Position numbers and translations under genes: made by a program | Source of the DNA: Paenibacillus polymyxa | GTDB taxonomy: Bacteria > Bacillota > Bacilli > Paenibacillales > Paenibacillaceae | DNA: 64,000 nucleotides | NCBI RefSeq assembly: GCF_018614975.1 | Contig: NZ_JAGGNR010000022.1 | Location: forward strand, 1-64,000 | Direction: 5' to 3' | The notes under the pieces: generated by a model | The model's input: the letters and a program-made list of their open reading frames with translations, nothing else | Database searches by the model: none | What the model was told of the DNA's origin: nothing | Shown here: positions 44,257 through 53,290 of the stretch, one piece after another | Layout: every line of letters starts with the position of its first letter | How positions within the stretch are numbered: position 1 is the first letter of the stretch

Positions 44257-44444
44257 AACGAACAAATTTAACGAACACAGGGAGTCTTATTTAACCCGAT
44301 TCGGGCGGATATTAATTCTAACGAACACAGGAGAAGCTATGCTGCAGAATCAGCCATTTTTCACACTATATCTTACATTTTGCAGTGAATAGGGTTTGTC
44401 ATGTTCGTTAGAATTTTAATGGCTATATTGAGCTGGTTCGAACC
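44257..44444. repeat. intergenic repeat element with 14-bp inverted arms
   Basis: The 465-base gap between abfA and the next gene holds AACGAACA three times (44257, 44270, 44320) and its complement once (44402-44409). AATTCTAACGAACA (44314-44327) and TGTTCGTTAGAATT (44402-44415) are a perfect 14-bp inverted pair 74 bases apart. A palindrome GGTTCGAACC is at 44435-44444. No coding potential is seen. It resembles a small non-coding mobile or REP-like element. Confidence 0.55.
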
Positions 44445-44543
44445 TCATATACAGCATAAGAAATAAGCCACCCTCCGTTTGCCGTACGGAGAGCAGCTTG
44501 CAGTGAAGCATCTAGCGGAGAAGAACAATTTTCATTTCAAGTA

Positions 44544-45116
44544 TTATCCTTGTTGTGCTTCCTCTTCACCTTCGGTTTCAGCCTGAGCTGCTTGGCTTGC
44601 TGGAGTCATCAGCCCTTGAACTGCCCCCATAAATGGCTGAATCTGCTTAATCATGCCATACCCCATTTTGACCACAGGTGTAAACCGCTGGATCATGCCA
44701 AACAACCGCATACCACCGCCTAACATACCTCCAATCGATCCTGCACCGCCAAAGCCACCTAACAATGAGCCTAGCATAGGCATGAAAGATGATACCTGGG
44801 CTTGCCTAGACGTTGAGCGAGACATCGACCGGGATCGTACTTGCGACTTACGTGTGCTGTTCGCCCGTTTACGGTTTCGAGAGGATGCTGTTTTTCTCGT
44901 AGGCCCTGCTTTAGGTTTGGTTTTGCGAGCACTGCCTTCAGATGAGGGTGCTGTGATTGCGGCCTGAGTAAGCTTTCCGCCCCCGGTAAGCACTACGCCT
45001 TCGCTGTTAACGCCAGAGATGTACCCGACGTACGTCTCGCCATTATGAAGAGTCACGCAGACTGGGCGATCCTTGAGCCGTTTTACCCGGACGTGTATTT
45101 CATTGGTTTTAGCCAT
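44544..45116 (-). CDS. unknown protein: Sm-fold-like N-terminus, SR/RK-rich middle, Gly-rich hydrophobic tail
   Basis: A 190-residue protein. Residues 1-50 (VKRLKDRPVCVTLHNGETYV then GYISGVNSEGVVL) have the strand and Gly pattern of an Sm/Hfq-like barrel. Residues about 60-108 are a very basic, Ser/Arg-rich stretch (RKTASSRNRKRANSTRKS, RSRSMSRSTSR). Residues about 110-175 are hydrophobic and Gly/Met-rich (MLGSLLGGFGGAGSIGGMLG), followed by an acidic tail (ETEGEEEAQQG). The start ATG 45116 has GAGGTG upstream. The pattern suggests nucleic acid binding plus self-association; a spore or nucleoid role is possible. I do not recognise the family. Confidence 0.7.
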   Translation of the reverse strand: MAKTNEIHVRVKRLKDRPVCVTLHNGETYVGYISGVNSEGVVLTGGGKLTQAAITAPSSEGSARKTKPKAGPTRKTASSRNRKRANSTRKSQVRSRSMSRSTSRQAQVSSFMPMLGSLLGGFGGAGSIGGMLGGGMRLFGMIQRFTPVVKMGYGMIKQIQPFMGAVQGLMTPASQAAQAETEGEEEAQQG

Positions 45117-45203
45117 GGAATTCACCTCACTTGACTTGATCTACTTCAGTCTACGCAATAGGTGGACGACTTGCCTGTGCGAATAACACATCCGTGTGCA
45201 CAC

Positions 45204-45668
45204 CTAACTATTCAGGTCCTCATCTTCTTCATTTCCTAAATACATAACCGTTTTTTCTCCCTCCACCAATCTAACAATCTGCTTTCGTAATTTTGAAGGA
45301 AATAATGGTAATTGGTTCAACTTATTAATTTCGAGCCACTCATATTCTATCTCGTTTTCGTCCATTGGCAAAATAATATTGTCCTGCTCCATTAAACCTA
45401 TGTACTCGCACAAAAAAACAAAATCTACACGATGAAGAGCTTCACCATATACACCTTCAATAACGAATTCCAAGGATAACGGTTCTACGTCTACTCCGAT
45501 TTCTTCAGTAACTTCACGCTTCACAGCATCGGTCAGCGTTTCACCTGCATTCTGGCTCCCACCAGGCAGGATATAGATCACTTCATCATTATCATCCTGC
45601 TTAATTGCCAGCATTCTCCCATCTTTAATGATCAATGCTTTTGCAGAGTTTCTAATCTTTCTCTCCAT
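45204..45668 (-). CDS. Nudix hydrolase
   Basis: A 154-residue protein with a complete Nudix box, GGSQNAGETLTDAVKREVTE then EIGV, which binds divalent metal and hydrolyses nucleoside-diphosphate-linked substrates. The ATG at 45668 behind GGGGG is chosen over an earlier start. It lies downstream of a LysR gene on the same strand. The substrate cannot be told. Confidence 0.9.
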   Translation of the reverse strand: MERKIRNSAKALIIKDGRMLAIKQDDNDEVIYILPGGSQNAGETLTDAVKREVTEEIGVDVEPLSLEFVIEGVYGEALHRVDFVFLCEYIGLMEQDNIILPMDENEIEYEWLEINKLNQLPLFPSKLRKQIVRLVEGEKTVMYLGNEEDEDLNS

Positions 45669-45777
45669 TACTAATCCCCCATATATCTGTATCAAGTTAT
45701 TGAAAGTTGATTCCATTTATCTTCACGATCTCCATGAAGAGTATTTTAACACATGCATCTAAACAAATTCTGAACAA

Positions 45778-46662
45778 TCATTTCAACTCACTCTTGGCGA
45801 CCTCCATGAAAGCAGATATGGACGGAGAGATCCACTTTTCCCGATGCCAGAGCATTTGCGCAGAAAAGGATACATCTGATAAATCCCACGGCAGAGCAAC
45901 CACTTCCCCTTCGCTCAACTCTTTCTTCAAAGCCATTTCAGGCAATAAAGCGATTCCTAGTCCAGCCACAACACATTGTTTAATGGCTTCTACACTATGA
46001 AACTCCAGCTCTGTAAGAACATCCACACCTTTCTTCGTTATGGATTGGTCAAAATGAGTGCGATACGAACAGTTCTTTTCGGTCAGCAAAAAATGCTGTT
46101 TGTGGAAGTCATCAATAACCAACGCGGAACGCGATGCTAACATATGATCGGGAGAAACGACCATTTGAAAGGTCTCATCCTTTAAAAACTCGGAATGAAG
46201 GTCTTTGGAATTAACAGGCTCATCCAATACAAAAACGACATCGGCATGCCCTTCTCTCAGACTCGATTTAAGCTCTTGCCCAGACAACGGGCGGAACGAT
46301 AACCGCACACCAGGATAGTCCGCTCGGAAGCGTTTGAACAAGGCTGGAAGAAGATATGCACACAGCACTTCGTCTGCTCCGATTACAACCGTTCCCGCCA
46401 ATTCTCCGTGCTGACTGGATATGCACTTTGCTTCCTCTACATCGTTTAAAATCTTAGTGGCGTACAGCAGAAACTGTTGGCCAGCATCCGTTAACACGAC
46501 CTTTTTGCCTAATCGATCCAGCAATTTCACCCCGAGCTCTTCTTCCAGAGATTTGATCTGCATGGTTATGGTAGAGGGTACATAGCTCAATAATTCAGCA
46601 GTTTGATGAAAGCTGCAGGTCGATGCAAGTGTCCAAAAGGTTTTTAGCTGGCGTATTTCCAT
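45778..46662 (-). CDS. LysR-family regulator
   Basis: A 294-residue regulator with an N-terminal winged helix (1-65: LKTFWTLASTCSFHQTAELL, PSTITMQIKSLEEELGVKLL) and an effector-binding domain (about 90-290). It starts at ATG behind AGGAGGTGA. It is divergent from a MetX-like acyltransferase/hydrolase gene across a 124-base gap, and so probably controls it. Confidence 0.9.
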   Translation of the reverse strand: MEIRQLKTFWTLASTCSFHQTAELLSYVPSTITMQIKSLEEELGVKLLDRLGKKVVLTDAGQQFLLYATKILNDVEEAKCISSQHGELAGTVVIGADEVLCAYLLPALFKRFRADYPGVRLSFRPLSGQELKSSLREGHADVVFVLDEPVNSKDLHSEFLKDETFQMVVSPDHMLASRSALVIDDFHKQHFLLTEKNCSYRTHFDQSITKKGVDVLTELEFHSVEAIKQCVVAGLGIALLPEMALKKELSEGEVVALPWDLSDVSFSAQMLWHREKWISPSISAFMEVAKSELK

Positions 46663-46786
46663 GAGTCAGTCACCTCCTAAGTTCAAAATAAATGAATGAT
46701 ATGTTCGATAACGTTTCGTTGAATTGATAATAGACGTATTGTAGAGTGAAATCAAGTTATTACTATTTTATAAGGAGAATCAATCT

Positions 46787-47797
46787 ATGAACGATTATGA
46801 AACATATAACCTTGGAGATACATTACTTCAATCGGGACAACAGCTCCCTCAAGCCTTTATCGCTTACAAGACCTATGGAAACTTAAATGCGGCAAAGGAC
46901 AATGTTATTGTTATCCCAACATGGTTTGCTGGACTTCACACAGATAATGAATGGTTAATTGGAACGGACAAGGCACTGGACCCCAGTCGTTATTTTATCC
47001 TTGTGCCCAATATGTTGGGTAACGGGTTATCTTCCTCTCCAAGTAATACCCCTGCCCCATATGATAAGGAAAACTTTCCCCTCATCTCCATGTATGACAA
47101 TGTGCGCGCTCAACATCAACTCATCACACAAAAATTTGGTATCACCAAAATCAGACTCGTTGTGGGCTGGTCTTTGGGAGCTATGCAGGTTTATCAATGG
47201 GGAACCAGTTATCCTGAGATGGTCGAACGGATCGCCCCCTTTGGCGGAACGGCAAAGAGCAGACCCCATACACAGTTGGTATTCGAAGCAATGATTGCGG
47301 CGTTACAGGCAGATTCGAATTATAAAAATGGTAGATATGAACGCCCTCCGGTTGCCGGTCTCGCAGCGATGGGAAGAGCTTATGCTCCATGGGGGTTCTC
47401 GCAGGCGTATTATTTGGAGAAATTGTATCAATCTGAGGGTTACGCCTCCTTGCAATCTTATGTAGAAGATTACTGGGATCAGGTATTTCTTCCCTTCGAT
47501 GCTAACGACTTGATTGCCATGTTGCGTACCGGAATATATGGAGACATTAGCGATAATCCCGTAGATGACGGCAACTTCGAACAGGCGTTAAGCAAGATCA
47601 CCTCCCCTGCACTCGTAATGCCAGGATCAAGTGACTTGTTCTTCACGCCAGAAGACAGTTCGTATGATGCTCAGCATATGCCAAACGCGGTGTATCAACC
47701 TATAGAGTCCAAGTGGGGACACTGCTTTGGAATCGGAGCAAACGAAGAGGATTCACTCGTTATCGATCGTCATCTAAAGCAATTTTTGGAGACATGA
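46787..47797 (+). CDS. MetX-like alpha/beta hydrolase (homoserine O-acetyltransferase family)
   Basis: A 336-residue alpha/beta-hydrolase-fold protein. The nucleophile Ser is in LVVGWSLGAMQVYQWG, the acid in MPGSSDLFFTPED and the His in SKWGHCFG. The arrangement and the QFIAYKTYG opening match the MetX group, but the homologue looks shorter than biosynthetic MetX and lacks other Met-pathway neighbours, so it may be a related esterase or acyltransferase. It is divergent from a LysR regulator. AAGGAG precedes the start. Confidence 0.82.
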   Translation: MNDYETYNLGDTLLQSGQQLPQAFIAYKTYGNLNAAKDNVIVIPTWFAGLHTDNEWLIGTDKALDPSRYFILVPNMLGNGLSSSPSNTPAPYDKENFPLISMYDNVRAQHQLITQKFGITKIRLVVGWSLGAMQVYQWGTSYPEMVERIAPFGGTAKSRPHTQLVFEAMIAALQADSNYKNGRYERPPVAGLAAMGRAYAPWGFSQAYYLEKLYQSEGYASLQSYVEDYWDQVFLPFDANDLIAMLRTGIYGDISDNPVDDGNFEQALSKITSPALVMPGSSDLFFTPEDSSYDAQHMPNAVYQPIESKWGHCFGIGANEEDSLVIDRHLKQFLET

Positions 47798-47983
47798 GTA
47801 AAAAAATAAGGAGTACAAAGTAAAAAAAGTGCACAAAGCTCATTTATCTTTTCTCCGCTACAACTAAAAAGTAAAAAAAGATACCGGTTCTCGTCAATAA
47901 CCTTTATATCCCCTACCCCCTTTCTCGTTTAGAATATTTTCAAGAAAGCGATATTGAAATATGACTGATAAGGGGGAAAAGAA

Positions 47984-49588
47984 ATGAACAAGAAAACGAA
48001 AGCCTTAGTCTTGTCTGTGTGCATGTCAACCTTATTACTCGCAGCCTGTAGCAATGGAAGCGGTGCTGATAAAGGTTCAACGACGGACCCGGATTCCAAC
48101 GAGGCAGGTACAACAACCTTTCATACCGTAACATCAGAATACACCTCTGCCAAATATCCAAAGGGTGATGATATCACCAACAATGTGTGGATTAAGCGAT
48201 ACAAAGAGAAGTTTAATATCGATGTCAAAACAGACTGGGTTAGCGATGAGTACGATACAAAACTTAATTTGGCTATCGCATCGAACGATCTTCCTGACGT
48301 ATTCAGAGTTAATCCATCACAACTGAGACAGTTAGTCGAAGCAGATATGGTCATGGACCTTTCCGAGGTCTTTGATCAACACGCTTCAGATCGCCTCAAA
48401 GGTTACATGGAAGCAGATGCGGACAGTTACGAATCTGGAAAGAAGGACGGTAAGCTGTACGGGATACCACAGATGCACTGGGGATTAATTGATCAACCAG
48501 ACTTCATCTGGATCCGGAACGACTGGAAAGAAGAATTGGGACTCCAGGATCCAAAATCTGTGGAAGATATTAAAAATATCGCACTGAAATTCATGGAAAA
48601 ACACGGCGGTTATGGAATAGCGGTAGACCAATCGCTGGATTACCTCAACCTGCTCGCTATTGCATGGAATGCACATCCGGATATGTGGATGGAAGATAAC
48701 AGTGGAAAACTCGTGTACGGCTCCGTGCAGCCTGAGATGAAAAATGCGCTGGCTGATTGGTCAGAATGGTACAAGCGAGGCATCATTGATCCGGAATTTG
48801 CAATTAAAGACTTTAATGCGATGAACGCGGACATTGTAGCCGGCAAAGTGGGCATGCAACCTTATTACCAATGGTGGGGTTATAATCCGGGTGTTGATAC
48901 CGTATCCAATCTGGGTAAGGAAGCCATCTTCTATCCTTATATCATTCCTACCGTCGATGGGAAAGAAGCCACACAATCCATCTTTTTCGCCAACAACAAT
49001 TATATCGTTTTGAAAAAGGGATTTAAGAGCCCTGAAGAAGTGATCAAGATCTTGAACGATTATGCGTATATCGTGGATGAAGGCAATGGCAAGGAATCTC
49101 CAGAGACGCTATCTGCCTTGCTGGATAACGATATCGCCCATGTTGTTGGAGCGTTCCGTGTACTTAATCCGAATTCCGATTATGAGCAATTTGAGGCGGT
49201 CTCCGCTGCCCTTCAATCCAAGGATACCAGTGGACTCACGACTTCGGGTATGTGGCAAAAATATAACAACAGTGTAGAATTCATGGAGAATGCAACCCCA
49301 GGAGCAGTTGGTGATTATTTGCAACAAGGGGCTCCAAAGAATGCGTATGGCCTTGCCAAGAAAGTACTGGACAGCGAGAACTACACAAAGACGGCCTTAT
49401 GGGGTGTTACGCCAGAAATACTTTCAAGCTACGGCACAACCTTGGATGATATCCTGACCGAAGGTTTCACCAAGATCATTATGGGTAGCGAAAGTATCGA
49501 TTATTTCGATGTTGTTGTCCAGAATTGGCGTGCAGCCGGGGGCGATAACGCAACCCAGGCAGTCAATGAAGCCTACGGGAAGAAATAA
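47984..49588 (+). CDS. sugar ABC transporter substrate-binding lipoprotein (LplA-type, module 2)
   Basis: A 534-residue extracellular binding protein with lipobox LLLAACS (about residues 17-23) and the LplA-family features SNDLPDVFRVNPSQL, KLYGIPQMHW and the C-terminal VVQNWRAAGGD helix. It presents an oligosaccharide to the two permeases encoded next. Two copies of AAAGTAAAAAAAG (about 47816 and 47868) lie upstream and may be regulator boxes. GGGGG precedes the start. No ATPase gene is present. Confidence 0.92.
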   Translation: MNKKTKALVLSVCMSTLLLAACSNGSGADKGSTTDPDSNEAGTTTFHTVTSEYTSAKYPKGDDITNNVWIKRYKEKFNIDVKTDWVSDEYDTKLNLAIASNDLPDVFRVNPSQLRQLVEADMVMDLSEVFDQHASDRLKGYMEADADSYESGKKDGKLYGIPQMHWGLIDQPDFIWIRNDWKEELGLQDPKSVEDIKNIALKFMEKHGGYGIAVDQSLDYLNLLAIAWNAHPDMWMEDNSGKLVYGSVQPEMKNALADWSEWYKRGIIDPEFAIKDFNAMNADIVAGKVGMQPYYQWWGYNPGVDTVSNLGKEAIFYPYIIPTVDGKEATQSIFFANNNYIVLKKGFKSPEEVIKILNDYAYIVDEGNGKESPETLSALLDNDIAHVVGAFRVLNPNSDYEQFEAVSAALQSKDTSGLTTSGMWQKYNNSVEFMENATPGAVGDYLQQGAPKNAYGLAKKVLDSENYTKTALWGVTPEILSSYGTTLDDILTEGFTKIIMGSESIDYFDVVVQNWRAAGGDNATQAVNEAYGKK

Positions 49589-49678
49589 TTTCGTTTGTCA
49601 CAAAGAGGGGATGAGGGGGATCTCTCCCCTTTATTTGATAGCGATTACATTTGGCGTACAAGGAACGGAGGAATATGT

Positions 49679-50569
49679 ATGTTGAGCAAATGGAAGCAGC
49701 AGCGTCCTTACCATCTCATGTTGATTCCAAGCCTGGTCTTGGTCTTCATCTTTAGTTACATCCCTTTCTACGGACTTATTATTGCGTTTCAGAAGTACAA
49801 TCCGGGCCTTGGCTTCAACTCGCCATGGGTAGGATGGGATAATTTTACCCACATATTTAATCAGCCGAACTTCGTAAGAACGATCTGGAATACATTGTAC
49901 ATGTCTGTCTTCAAGATGATCGGTGGTATAATCGTGCCCGTAATTTTTGCATTACTGCTTAATGAGGTACTGCACAGTGGAATCAAACGTACATTTCAAA
50001 CACTTGTATACATTCCGAACTTCCTCTCTTGGGTCATTATGGCTGGCATCATGCTGGATATCCTTAGCTCCGACGGCATTATCAATACGTTTTTAGGCGT
50101 ATTTGGTATTGCACCGATCTCCTTTCTTGGCACACCCTCTATTTTTCCTTGGACGATGATTGTGAGTGACATATGGAAAGGGTTCGGGTTTGGCACGGTT
50201 GTTTATTTGGCAGCCTTGACCAGTATAGACCCGGGACTTTACGAGGCTGCGGTGATTGACGGAGCCAAGCGCTGGAAGCAAACCATCTATATTACCTTGC
50301 CTCTTCTCATGCCAACCATTGTTTTAATGACCGTACTTTCACTTGGAAACGTACTCAATGCTGGCTTTGACCAGATCTATAATCTCTACTCCCCTGTTGT
50401 CTATCAGACGGGTGATATTATTGATACCTATGTCTACCGTTTGGGAATTCAACAGGCGCAGTATTCGATTGGTACCGCTGTCGGGTTATTCAAATCCATC
50501 ATTTCCAGTGTTCTCGTTGCCGTATCGTACATCCTGGCTTACAGAGTGGCTGGCTATCGTATCTTCTAA
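49679..50569 (+). CDS. sugar ABC transporter permease (LplB-type, module 2)
   Basis: A 296-residue inner-membrane permease, with six helices and the ABC-coupling loop YEAAVIDGAKRWKQTIYITLP. The C-terminus AYRVAGYRIF is near that of the module 1 homologue. The ATG at 49679 with GGAGG upstream is preferred to an earlier in-frame start. It has a normal basic leader (KWKQQRPYHLM), a useful comparison for the module 1 paralogue with no standard start codon. Confidence 0.93.
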   Translation: MLSKWKQQRPYHLMLIPSLVLVFIFSYIPFYGLIIAFQKYNPGLGFNSPWVGWDNFTHIFNQPNFVRTIWNTLYMSVFKMIGGIIVPVIFALLLNEVLHSGIKRTFQTLVYIPNFLSWVIMAGIMLDILSSDGIINTFLGVFGIAPISFLGTPSIFPWTMIVSDIWKGFGFGTVVYLAALTSIDPGLYEAAVIDGAKRWKQTIYITLPLLMPTIVLMTVLSLGNVLNAGFDQIYNLYSPVVYQTGDIIDTYVYRLGIQQAQYSIGTAVGLFKSIISSVLVAVSYILAYRVAGYRIF

Positions 50570-50587
50570 GAAGGAGGAACTCACATT

Positions 50588-51478
50588 ATGATCTATGATA
50601 AAAGTATGAGCAGACGTCTGTTTCTTATCTTAAACTACACCATATTGCTTCTAATCTCTCTCCTATGTATCCTGCCGTTTATCAACCTGCTGGCTGTTTC
50701 ATTCAGCAGCAGCGCAGCTGTATCTGCGGGGAGTGTTACGTTCTGGCCTGTGGAATTTACGACAAAAGCCTATGAATTTGCATTAACTGGAGGATCATTC
50801 TTTGCCTCTCTCTGGGTAGCCATCCAGCGAACCGTTATGGGAACGTTGGTGAATCTGGTTCTGATCGTACTCACGGCCTATCCCCTCTCCAAATCAAAAC
50901 AAAAATTGATGGGGCGTAATATCTATATGGGATTTTTCATCGTAACCATGTTATTCAGCGGAGGACTAATTCCAACCTATCTCGTGGTCGTCAAAATGGG
51001 ACTAATCGATTCCATATGGTCTCTGATCCTGCCCGGGGCCCTCCCCGTATTCAGTATGATTATCCTCATGAATTTCATTAGGGGTTTGCCCGAGGAGATT
51101 GAAGAATCAGCCATTATCGACGGGGCTGGGCCTGTACAGGTCTTGCTTCGTATTCTACTCCCACTTCTCAAGCCCGCTCTCGCAACGGTTGGTTTGTTCA
51201 GTATCGTTGCCCACTGGAATTCGTGGTTCGATGGCATTATCTATATGAACAATCCAGCCAATTATCCATTACAGAGTTACCTGCAGACCCTCCTGCAAAG
51301 TTTTGAGCAAATCATGCTGAAATCTGGGTCAGATTATACGCAGCTGTTGTCCATGATGAACGCCAGAACGGGGCGCGCCGCTCAGATGTTCCTGGGTGCC
51401 ATTCCGATTTTGCTCGTGTATCCGTTCTTACAGAAATATTTCACCAAGGGTTTGGTGCTAGGTAGCGTTAAAGGGTGA
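50588..51478 (+). CDS. sugar ABC transporter permease (LplC-type, module 2)
   Basis: A 296-residue permease partner with the loop EESAIIDGAGPVQVLLRILLP and the ending FTKGLVLGSVKG. AAGGAGG precedes the start, 19 bases after the lplB-type gene. It completes the importer; the secreted enzyme found in module 1 has no counterpart here. Confidence 0.93.
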   Translation: MIYDKSMSRRLFLILNYTILLLISLLCILPFINLLAVSFSSSAAVSAGSVTFWPVEFTTKAYEFALTGGSFFASLWVAIQRTVMGTLVNLVLIVLTAYPLSKSKQKLMGRNIYMGFFIVTMLFSGGLIPTYLVVVKMGLIDSIWSLILPGALPVFSMIILMNFIRGLPEEIEESAIIDGAGPVQVLLRILLPLLKPALATVGLFSIVAHWNSWFDGIIYMNNPANYPLQSYLQTLLQSFEQIMLKSGSDYTQLLSMMNARTGRAAQMFLGAIPILLVYPFLQKYFTKGLVLGSVKG

Positions 51479-51479
51479 A

Positions 51480-51516
51480 CAAACGGGCTTGCAGTTCATA
51501 CTGCGAGCCCTTTGTT
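51480..51516. terminator. bidirectional terminator between module 2 and its two-component genes
   Basis: AACAAACGGGCT and GCAG pair with CTGC and AGCCCTTTGTT (two mismatches) around a 6-base loop, filling the whole gap between the convergent permease and kinase genes. Confidence 0.75.
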
Positions 51517-53262
51517 CTATCCAAACTCTGAAATGGCAGGCAGCAGAATAGAAAACGTGGTACCTTCACCGATTTTACTCTCCACCTGTATTCCATAGGG
51601 TTTCCCAAAATGAAGTTGAATTCGCCGCTGCACATTATGCAATCCAATCCCATTGGTTCCTGTACTTGCACCCGACTTTTCTTCCAATAGATCCTGCATC
51701 GTATGATGATCCATACCAACGCCATTATCGCAGATTTCGATTACAACTTTATCCACCCGTAGTTGAATCCGAATGGTAATGATTCCGTCTTCCTCAAGTT
51801 CGGCCAGACCATGAAAAATTGCGTTCTCCACTATGGGCTGCAAGATCATTTTGGGCATGTGATAATCCAACACTCTATCCTCTACCTCATATCTCATCTG
51901 AATACAATCATAGTACCTGACATTCTGGATCGTTACGTAATTCGTTATATTATCGAGTTCCTCACGAATGGTTACGAAGGTTCCATCAGATTTTGTTGCA
52001 TAGCGGAGCATCGAGATTAGTGCATCGGTCATTTCCACGATTTTGTCAGCCTGCTGCATCGAGGCAATCCATTTCACTGACCCCAGTGTGTTATACAGAA
52101 AGTGAGGCTTGATCTGGTCATGGAGCGCACGCATCTCGGCCTTGGCTTTTTCTATCTCTTCCTGCTGCATCCGTTCGACCAACCGCTTTAATTCGTGCGA
52201 CATTCTGTTAAATCGAATGGATAAATGTCCAATTTCATCTCTTGAGCCAATAGGTTCAACTTGTTCAAACTGACCTTTCTCGACTAGAGCAATATTGCGT
52301 AGCAGTTTTTTAATGGGAGTTGTGATCACGTGAGATAAAAAGATGGATATGACGGCAGCAAAAAGAACAATGACTATGGCAAGCGTCACCAGATTACGGC
52401 CCAATATTTTGCCATCAGCAGTCAACTCATCCAAAGGCATATATAAGTAAGTTGTCCATTTTTGCTGACTAAGGGGACTGGTTACCACGACATTTAGTGA
52501 TTCAGGTGGACGAACGTTGTCCCGAAACAGTGTCCCGATTAATCGTTCGTTCACGTTATATACGATCTTGTCATCCTCATCAACGATCATGAATCTGGAG
52601 CGCAGCCCTTCCTGCAAGTTTCGATTGACAATTTCAATGAATTTGATATCAATGCTGACAACGATCACACCAAGCAGTTCTCCACTAGTCACATCATGAA
52701 TTTTGCGCGCGTGTGACACGGCCAGTATTTTATTCTCCAATTGCTCGTCGATTCGTGTTGTGAGGGTAATCGTTCGATCATGATCATGCATGAACTTTTT
52801 AAACCATAATTCATTCGCTACTTTGAAGTTTGGATCAATGGGTTGATGTGGACTGACAAAAAGGTCTTGCCCCCCGTTCATATTGTAGAGGTAGATGGAG
52901 AATACGCGATCTTTCATCATGATATAATTCATCAGAATATTGTATGCGGCAATCTCATGTTGTTCATCACCCTCTCGCAGGAAATCCTGGATCGGAAAAC
53001 TCCCTTCATGAGTCGCAGACAGATTGTCACTAAGGCCATTGCTGGCTAGCAACGTGATTTTCTCAATCTCCTTGAGAAACTCGTCAATGCGAATATTTGT
53101 CTGCTTGGCCAGATCGCTTAGCAACGTTGTATAATTCTGGGCCAATAACCGCTCAGAGGAGTAGTACGAATTAATTGTCATCACCAATACGGGAAGGATA
53201 ATGACCGTCATACAGATTACCATAATTTTGTACTTGATTTGGAAGGGCCGAACATGATTCAT
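51517..53262 (-). CDS. sensor histidine kinase, YesM type (module 2)
   Basis: A 581-residue membrane kinase: first helix at about residues 10-32, a Cache-like extracellular domain, a second helix at about 285-308 (LVTLAIVIVLFAAVISIFLS), HAMP, the phospho-acceptor QIKPHFLYNTLGSVKW (Lys instead of the usual Asn before PHF), N box QPIVENAIFHGL, G1 DNGVGMD and G2 GIGLHNVQRRI. The ATG at 53262 behind GAGGTG is preferred to a GTG nine bases earlier. It follows the regulator gene and probably senses the module 2 substrate. Confidence 0.92.
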   Translation of the reverse strand: MNHVRPFQIKYKIMVICMTVIILPVLVMTINSYYSSERLLAQNYTTLLSDLAKQTNIRIDEFLKEIEKITLLASNGLSDNLSATHEGSFPIQDFLREGDEQHEIAAYNILMNYIMMKDRVFSIYLYNMNGGQDLFVSPHQPIDPNFKVANELWFKKFMHDHDRTITLTTRIDEQLENKILAVSHARKIHDVTSGELLGVIVVSIDIKFIEIVNRNLQEGLRSRFMIVDEDDKIVYNVNERLIGTLFRDNVRPPESLNVVVTSPLSQQKWTTYLYMPLDELTADGKILGRNLVTLAIVIVLFAAVISIFLSHVITTPIKKLLRNIALVEKGQFEQVEPIGSRDEIGHLSIRFNRMSHELKRLVERMQQEEIEKAKAEMRALHDQIKPHFLYNTLGSVKWIASMQQADKIVEMTDALISMLRYATKSDGTFVTIREELDNITNYVTIQNVRYYDCIQMRYEVEDRVLDYHMPKMILQPIVENAIFHGLAELEEDGIITIRIQLRVDKVVIEICDNGVGMDHHTMQDLLEEKSGASTGTNGIGLHNVQRRIQLHFGKPYGIQVESKIGEGTTFSILLPAISEFG

Positions 53263-53290
53263 ATGCTGCACCTCTATTCACCGATTACAT

